DNA from: Actinomadura mexicana
Lineage (GTDB): Bacteria; Actinomycetota; Actinomycetes; Streptosporangiales; Streptosporangiaceae
Direction of reading: 5' to 3'
Length of the DNA stretch: 64,000 nt
Assembly (NCBI RefSeq): GCF_900188105.1
Contig: NZ_FZNP01000013.1
Coordinates: 1-64,000, forward strand
Part shown: positions 59,307 through 64,000 of the stretch, piece by piece
Layout: the number at the start of each line of letters is the position of its first letter
How positions within the stretch are numbered: the first letter of the stretch is position 1
Notes under the pieces: model-generated
What the model saw: the letters and a program-made list of their open reading frames with translations, nothing else
What the model was told of the DNA's origin: nothing
Database searches by the model: none
Position numbers and translations under genes: made by a program

Positions 59307-59648
59307 ATGGGCTCCATGGAGGACGACCGCATCCCGCAGCACCCCGACGTCGGGACGATCCCGCTGCAGCAGATCCTCGAAGCCCTTGTCGACCCGGTGC
59401 GGCGGAGCATCGTCACGAAGCTCTGCGAGGCCGCCGCCGACATCCGCTGCGGGGCCTTCGACCTGCCCGTGAGCAACTCCACGGCCACGCACCACTTCCG
59501 GATCCTCCGCGAGGCCGGGCTCATCCGGCAGTACTACGTCGGCACCTCGCGGATGAACGCCCTCCGGCGCGACGAGATCGACGTGGTCTTCCCGGGCCTG
59601 GTCGACGCCATCGTCACCGCCGACCGCACGTCCCCGCAGCCCGCCTAG
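59307..59648 (+). CDS. ArsR-family winged-helix regulator
   Basis: The 113-aa protein has an ArsR-type winged helix: ALVDPVRRSIVTKLCEAAAD, NSTATHHFRILREAGLIRQY and a wing with VGTSRMNALRR. Typical metal-binding Cys patterns are absent, so it probably senses an organic or redox signal. The ATG at 59307 has no ribosome-binding site because the operator precedes it; MEDDRIP at 59316 could also start. Through the palindrome at 59272-59304 it probably represses itself and the divergent quinone reductase and amidohydrolase genes. Confidence 0.9.
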   Translation: MGSMEDDRIPQHPDVGTIPLQQILEALVDPVRRSIVTKLCEAAADIRCGAFDLPVSNSTATHHFRILREAGLIRQYYVGTSRMNALRRDEIDVVFPGLVDAIVTADRTSPQPA

Positions 59649-59814
59649 CGTCCTCGGAATTCGGCGTACACGGCGGGGTTCGTCGAGAGCGAGCCGCCCG
59701 GTTTCGGTGCCGTGCGGGCGGAGCGTCATCTTTTGTGATGGGAGGCGATGATCCGACGATGTGGATGCCGTACCGGGATGAACGATCGCGGACGGTGGTG
59801 GGGGGAAGGCGGGC

Positions 59815-60645
59815 ATGGTCGAACCTGCGGCGCGGCTGTGGACGTTGGACGGCCTCGGGGGTCTGCGACTGATGCGGGCACACTTCGCCGGGCATGCGTT
59901 CGCCCGCCATGGACATGAGACCTTCGCGATAGGCGTGATACAGGCCGGTGCGGAGGAGATCCGGTTCAAGGACGGGGTCGAACGCGTTGGCCCAGGCGCC
60001 GTGGTTCTCATCAATCCCGAGGTGGTTCACACTGGGACGGCGATGGCCGGCGGCTGGCGGTATCGGGTCCTCTATCCGAGCTGCGAGGTTCTGACAGAAC
60101 TCGGCGGAGACCGCGGCAAGCCGTTCTTCCCCAACCGGGTCAGCTATGACGACGGGGCTGCTCGGCTGCTGGTGAGGGCGCATGCCGCTGCTGAGACTGA
60201 AGACGCGCTAACTGCCGAGTCGGTGCTGCGCTTGGCGTTGGCATGGCTCTTGCGTGCCCACGGCAATTCCTCGGCAGTTTCAGTGCCTCCGCCCATACGG
60301 GGTGACTTCGTCGTTCAAGCTCGCGCACTGCTGTATGAGCGGCTCCTCGATCCGCCTAGTCTCGAAGAGCTCGCCACCGCGACCGGCACGCGGCCGTTCA
60401 CCCTGCTGCGTTCGTTTCGCGAAGCGTACGGCTTGCCGCCGCACGCCTTCCTCACACAGGTCCGTGTCCGCAACGCGCAGCGGCTGCTGGAGGGCGGATC
60501 GCCGCCGGCCGAAGTCGCCGCCAAGGTGGGCTTCTTCGACCAGGCGCACCTGACCCGGCACTTCCGCCGGATCCTCGGCGTGCCACCGGGTGTCTATCAG
60601 CGGGGCTGCAATTTCGTACAAGCATCGTCCAGCGCACCCTCCTAG
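59815..60645 (+). CDS. AraC-family transcriptional regulator
   Basis: The 276-aa protein has an N-terminal cupin-type domain (HAFARHGHETFAIGVIQAG, GPGAVVLINPEVVHTG) and the C-terminal AraC double HTH (SLEELATATGTRPFTLLRSF, PAEVAAKVGFFDQAHLTRHF and the closing LGVPPGVYQRG). It starts at ATG 59815. It is followed after 35 bp by the PLP decarboxylase gene on the same strand, which it most likely controls. The ligand is unknown; an aromatic amine or amino acid would be logical. Confidence 0.92.
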   Translation: MVEPAARLWTLDGLGGLRLMRAHFAGHAFARHGHETFAIGVIQAGAEEIRFKDGVERVGPGAVVLINPEVVHTGTAMAGGWRYRVLYPSCEVLTELGGDRGKPFFPNRVSYDDGAARLLVRAHAAAETEDALTAESVLRLALAWLLRAHGNSSAVSVPPPIRGDFVVQARALLYERLLDPPSLEELATATGTRPFTLLRSFREAYGLPPHAFLTQVRVRNAQRLLEGGSPPAEVAAKVGFFDQAHLTRHFRRILGVPPGVYQRGCNFVQASSSAPS

Positions 60646-60680
60646 CATCACCGGACCAGCTCGGACCCCGGAGGCGCGAC

Positions 60681-62090
60681 ATGTACGAGGGCAATCAGGC
60701 GTTGGAACCCGATCGCTCAACGATCGAAACGATGGGACGTGCGATCACGGCACGGATCGCCGACTATGTCGACAGCCTGCCCGGGGCACCCGCCAGTCGA
60801 TTCGGTGAAGCCGAGCACGCTGTGGCGCGGATGTTGCAGCCGCCACCGGAAGAGGCCGGGCGCTTCGAGCTGCTGCTGGACGCCTTCCAGGACGCCGCCG
60901 CGCACGGCCTCGATTCGTCGGGCCCTGGATATTACGGCTACTTCCCGGCCGGCGGCCTCATCTCCTCGGCTTTCGCCGACGCGTTCGCCCAGGTGTACAA
61001 CCGGTTCACCGCAGTGGCCCAACTCGCCCCCGCGCTGGTCGCCATGGAACAGGGCCTCCTGCGGTGGCTGGCAGATCTGTTCGGGCTTCCGGCGAGCGCC
61101 GGTGGTCTGGTGACCACGGGCGGGTCGATGGCGACGTTGGCGGCGATCGTCGCTGCCCGCCACGATCGGCTCGGTGAGGATCTGACCGGCGGCACGCTGT
61201 ACGTCACCGAGCACACTCACTTCTGCGTGGCCAAGGCGGCACGGATCGCCGGTCTTCCCGCGTCAGCGGTGGTGACCGTGCCGACCCGGCGGCTCCGCAT
61301 GGACCCTGGGGCGGCCGCCCGGATGATCGATGACGACCGGGCCCGTGGGCGTCGCCCCTTCCTGCTGATCGGGACCGCGGGCACGACCAGCACCGGGACG
61401 GTGGACCCGCTGCTCGACCTCGGCGAGCTTGCTGCGCAAGAGGGATTGTGGTTTCACGCCGACGCCGCCTACGGAGGGGGCCTGCAACTGACAGCCCGGG
61501 GCCGCAGGCGGCTCACGGGGATCGAGCGTGCCGACTCGATCGTCCTTGATCCGCACAAGAGCCTGTTCCTCCAGTACGGAACAGGGGTCGTCCTGGTACG
61601 GGACGCCGCCAGGCTGCACGCCGCCCACGCCGACGACGGCCACTACCTGCAGGACCTGGAGACAGTGGCTGCGCTGCCGGACTTCGGACACCTCGGGCCA
61701 GAGCTCACGCGGGAGTTCCGCGGCCTTCGGCTATGGCTCCCACTACACCTGCACGGCGTCGCCGCCTTCCGCGACGCTCTGGACGAGAAACTCGACCTGG
61801 CCGAGGTCATCCACCGAGAGCTAGCCGAAGATCCGCGCTTCGATGTGCCGTGGGAACCCGACCTGTCGGTGGTGGTGTTCCGGACGTACGGCAGCGACGA
61901 GACCAACCGCCGACTGCTCGAACGGATCAACGCCACCCAGCGGCTCTTCCTATCGAGCACCAGCATCGAAGGACGGTTCTTCCTGCGGTTGAACCCGACC
62001 AGCCACCGCACCCACCTCGCCGAGGTCCAGAACGCGCTGGCCGTCATCCGCCAGTGCACCCGCGCTCGACCAGGGCGATCAGCGCCTTGA
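60681..62090 (+). CDS. PLP-dependent group II decarboxylase (aromatic amino acid/glutamate type)
   Basis: The 469-aa protein has the group II decarboxylase features: GPGYYGYFPAGG at the N-side, LVTTGGSMATLAAIVAAR, TEHTHFCVAKAARIAGL with His178/His180 stacking on PLP, HADAAYGGG with Asp261 and the Schiff-base Lys293 in LDPHKSLF. It decarboxylates an amino acid to an amine in the cytoplasm. The sequence resembles aromatic-L-amino-acid decarboxylases more than glutamate decarboxylase. It follows the AraC gene by 35 bp. The ATG at 60681 has GGAGGCG nearby. Confidence 0.92.
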   Translation: MYEGNQALEPDRSTIETMGRAITARIADYVDSLPGAPASRFGEAEHAVARMLQPPPEEAGRFELLLDAFQDAAAHGLDSSGPGYYGYFPAGGLISSAFADAFAQVYNRFTAVAQLAPALVAMEQGLLRWLADLFGLPASAGGLVTTGGSMATLAAIVAARHDRLGEDLTGGTLYVTEHTHFCVAKAARIAGLPASAVVTVPTRRLRMDPGAAARMIDDDRARGRRPFLLIGTAGTTSTGTVDPLLDLGELAAQEGLWFHADAAYGGGLQLTARGRRRLTGIERADSIVLDPHKSLFLQYGTGVVLVRDAARLHAAHADDGHYLQDLETVAALPDFGHLGPELTREFRGLRLWLPLHLHGVAAFRDALDEKLDLAEVIHRELAEDPRFDVPWEPDLSVVVFRTYGSDETNRRLLERINATQRLFLSSTSIEGRFFLRLNPTSHRTHLAEVQNALAVIRQCTRARPGRSAP

Positions 62091-62146
62091 TCTGCGAGGA
62101 GCGGCCGTTCTTGGGCCCGGCGCCGGTGGTGACGCTGCGGTGGTGC

Positions 62147-62509
62147 TCAGTCGCCGGCGGCGACGCAGAACGGGTGGCCCTCCGGGTCGATGAGCACGGT
62201 CCATTCGCCCTCGCCGGGCTGGGCGTCCGGGCGGCTCGCGCCGAGAGCGAGCAGTTCCTTCACCGCGACCTCGACGTCCGCGACGGCGAAGTCGAGGTGG
62301 GCGTGCTTGGCGGGGCCGGGCCAGACGGGGGGCCGGTAGCCCACGATCCGCTGGAGCGCCAGCTGCGGCGCGGACCCGTTGCCGAGGTAGACGACGTCGT
62401 CGTCGCCGTAGCTGACCTCCCACCCGGTGGCCTTCCGGTAGAACTCGGCCAGTGCGGTGTGATCGGCGCAGTCGATGATGACCGCGCCGAGAGCGTTGAG
62501 GACGGACAT
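62147..62509 (-). CDS. VOC-family (glyoxalase/bleomycin-resistance fold) protein
   Basis: The 120-aa protein has the paired beta-alpha-beta-beta-beta units of the VOC superfamily: LGAVIIDCADHTALAEFYRK at the start, HAHLDFAVADVEVAVKEL in the second unit and the closing TVLIDPEGHPFCV. Some members bind metals and small ligands, others sequester antibiotics. The function is unknown. The ATG at 62509 follows GGGGGT. It converges on the PLP decarboxylase gene, 56 bp apart. Confidence 0.85.
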   Translation of the reverse strand: MSVLNALGAVIIDCADHTALAEFYRKATGWEVSYGDDDVVYLGNGSAPQLALQRIVGYRPPVWPGPAKHAHLDFAVADVEVAVKELLALGASRPDAQPGEGEWTVLIDPEGHPFCVAAGD

Positions 62510-62716
62510 GGGGACCCCCTGCTGACGTACATGGCTGGAACGGACGGCCGGGCGCTTCCTCAGCGCCCCGCGTGCGACCAGCCTGCCCGCACCGGAGGGC
62601 CCCGGGCTTGAACATCCTTGCGCTGAGACCCCCCGGCCGGCCGTGCCGCTCGGTTAACCGATATGTAGCTGTTCGCGGGGGAGGTGCGAAACAGGGTGGT
62701 TCACTAGGATGCTCGC

Positions 62717-63934
62717 GTGCGCGAAGATCAAGAGGTCCCGGACGACGGCGTACTGACCGCGCCGATCCGGTTGCCGGGCGGCGCGCCGGCGGCCGCGGAT
62801 GAGCTCGTGGAGCGCGCCCCGAGCGCCGTTCCCGCGCCGGTGGGCGCGTTCGGGCAGGACGTGGAGCGGCTGGCCGGGCTGGTCGCGCAGCTCGTCGAGA
62901 GCGCGGGCGTGCTGGGCGTGCGGCTGGACGGCGAGGTCCGCGACGTGCTGGAGGGCGCGGAGAAGGCGTTCGCCGAGGCGCGGGACGCGCGGCGGGAGGC
63001 CGCCCAGGCGGACATCCTGGCGAGCGAGGCCGAGGCCCGCGCCGAGGCCGCCCGCCAGGAGGCCGTCGAGGCGCAGGAGGAGCTGGCCGAGGGGCTCGCC
63101 GCCGCCAAGGCCAGCATCATGGCGGCGCAGGAGAGCGAGGCCAACGCGTGGAAGGAGGCCGGCGCCCACCAGCAGGCCCGCGCCACGTCCGCCAACGAGG
63201 CCGCGAGCGCCGAGGGGCTCCGCAAGCGCGCCGAGGCGGCCTGGAGTACCGAGCACCAGGCGCGCACCGAGGCCGAGCGCGAACGCGACGATCTCGCCGC
63301 GCGGCTGAGCAACGACCAGCTCGCGCTGGCCGCGGCCAGGAGCGACCTGGCGGACGCGCGGGTCGAGCTGGCGGGCGTGCGGGCCGAGCTGTCGGAGGCG
63401 CGCGCCGGGCTGGAGGCCGCGGCCGAGACCGAGCGGCGGCTGCGCGCGGAGCTGAGCGTCGTGCAGGCCGAGGTCGCGGGGCTGAGCGTGGAACGCGACG
63501 CCGCCACGGCGCGGGCCGTGGATCTGGCCGCGCGGGCCGAGCGCGCCGAGCAGCTCGCCGACACCGCCGACGCCCGGATCGACGGCGAGCGGGCGCGGGC
63601 CGACCGGGCCGAGGAGCGCGCGGACGCCGCCGAGATCCGCATCGACCGCGACGCCGCGACCGTGCGGGCGTTGCAGGACACCCTGCGCGCGGCGCTGGAC
63701 CTGCCGTCCGTGGACGATCTCGACGACGGCCGCGGCGTGCGGGTCGGCGACGTGGGCGCGGTCACCGCCCGGCCCGGCGGCCTGGTCGGCGTCGACCAGG
63801 TCCCGGAGGTGATGGACGGGGAGATGGCCGGACGGTTCGCCCGCGCGATCCTGGCCGTCCGCGTCCACCAGGCGACCCGCCGCGCGATCGAGGACCCGCC
63901 GGCAGAGCCCGAGATGGCCGGGGCCGAGGAGTAG
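62717..63934 (+). CDS. Long coiled-coil protein of unknown function
   Basis: The 405-aa protein, starting at a GTG, is dominated by a heptad-rich Ala/Glu/Arg coiled coil over about residues 75-330 (EKAFAEARDARREAAQAD, later RADRAEERADAAEIRID). The N-terminal 75 residues are Pro/Ala-rich and then helical (DVERLAGLVAQLVESAGVLG); the C-terminal 70 residues may form a small domain. The pattern recalls KfrA-like plasmid proteins, but no HTH is seen at the N-terminus. No signal peptide or membrane helix is present. A structural or segregation-related role is possible but not shown. Its stop lies 66 bp before the window end. Confidence 0.75.
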   Translation: MREDQEVPDDGVLTAPIRLPGGAPAAADELVERAPSAVPAPVGAFGQDVERLAGLVAQLVESAGVLGVRLDGEVRDVLEGAEKAFAEARDARREAAQADILASEAEARAEAARQEAVEAQEELAEGLAAAKASIMAAQESEANAWKEAGAHQQARATSANEAASAEGLRKRAEAAWSTEHQARTEAERERDDLAARLSNDQLALAAARSDLADARVELAGVRAELSEARAGLEAAAETERRLRAELSVVQAEVAGLSVERDAATARAVDLAARAERAEQLADTADARIDGERARADRAEERADAAEIRIDRDAATVRALQDTLRAALDLPSVDDLDDGRGVRVGDVGAVTARPGGLVGVDQVPEVMDGEMAGRFARAILAVRVHQATRRAIEDPPAEPEMAGAEE

Positions 63935-64000
63935 CGCCAGGAGCCCGAGCCGTCAGGCTTTGCCGGGTCGCCCGGGGGCCCTGTTCCTGAGCGGGAGTTC

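Noticed and set aside
1..64000. CRISPR array, rRNA operon or a large polyketide/peptide synthetase cluster
   Set aside because: No regularly spaced repeats, rRNA-like sequence or modular synthase domains occur; the polysaccharide locus is the only large biosynthetic unit.

Overview
The window is a very GC-rich chromosomal segment from a filamentous actinomycete. A multi-domain chaplin next to a class E sortase, an Scr1-type helix-turn-helix gene followed by DUF397 genes, a CU044_5270-type protein, several ECF sigma factors and many GTG starts all fit the Streptosporangiales (Thermomonosporaceae/Actinomadura type) or a close relative. The placement is inference; no rRNA gene is present.

Left accessory region (1-7.7 kb). 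The edge is a truncated IS630-type transposase. A PD-(D/E)XK nuclease-like orphan and a two-gene HicA/HicB-like putative toxin-antitoxin operon with an upstream inverted repeat follow, with less GC-biased codon use than the rest. This part ends at a tRNA-Phe 3' half starting in the anticodon loop. A second, slightly decayed copy lies 2,975 bp further on, and between the copies are a DEAD-box RNA helicase and a cold-shock protein. Each copy is followed by a hairpin terminator. This looks like the scar of one or more tRNA-targeted integrations. A methyltransferase and a gene remnant that kept its terminator follow.

Metabolic and regulatory region (8-28.5 kb). It holds a MarR-like regulator, an ECF sigma factor with a SnoaL-like tail coupled to an alpha/beta hydrolase, an AraC regulator divergent from a methyltransferase, two exported hydrolases, an orphan sugar transferase, an acyl-CoA ligase relic, an ArsR/MFS pair divergent from a phospholipase-D-like gene, a second MFS transporter, an S4 protein, a coupled patatin/acyltransferase pair, an exported GH3 glucosidase and a PRC-barrel/DUF2382 protein.

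Surface and envelope region (28.7-49.8 kb). It contains a secreted matrixin-type protease, a class E sortase, a three-domain chaplin, a low-complexity secreted protein, and then an exopolysaccharide locus. Eight minus-strand genes with overlapping ends encode a priming phosphoglycosyltransferase, a Wzy-like polymerase/ligase, a MurJ/Wzx-like flippase, a polysaccharide deacetylase, two GT4 glycosyltransferases, a Wzz-like protein and a CelD/FemAB-like acyltransferase. An opposite-strand GH26-like glycanase, an ATP-grasp protein and an FAD oxidoreductase complete it. An L,D-transpeptidase lipoprotein and a sulfotransferase-like protein lie just beyond, on the other strand.

Right region (49.7-64 kb). 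An abaA/whiJ-type cluster (HATPase, Scr1-type HTH, two tandem DUF397 genes) is followed by an orphan 314-aa protein, a cyclase-family hydrolase, a PH-like membrane protein, an ECF sigma factor with a CU044_5270-type partner, an amidohydrolase, a quinone reductase divergent from an ArsR regulator across a 33-bp nested palindrome, an AraC regulator paired with a PLP decarboxylase, a VOC protein and a long coiled-coil protein.
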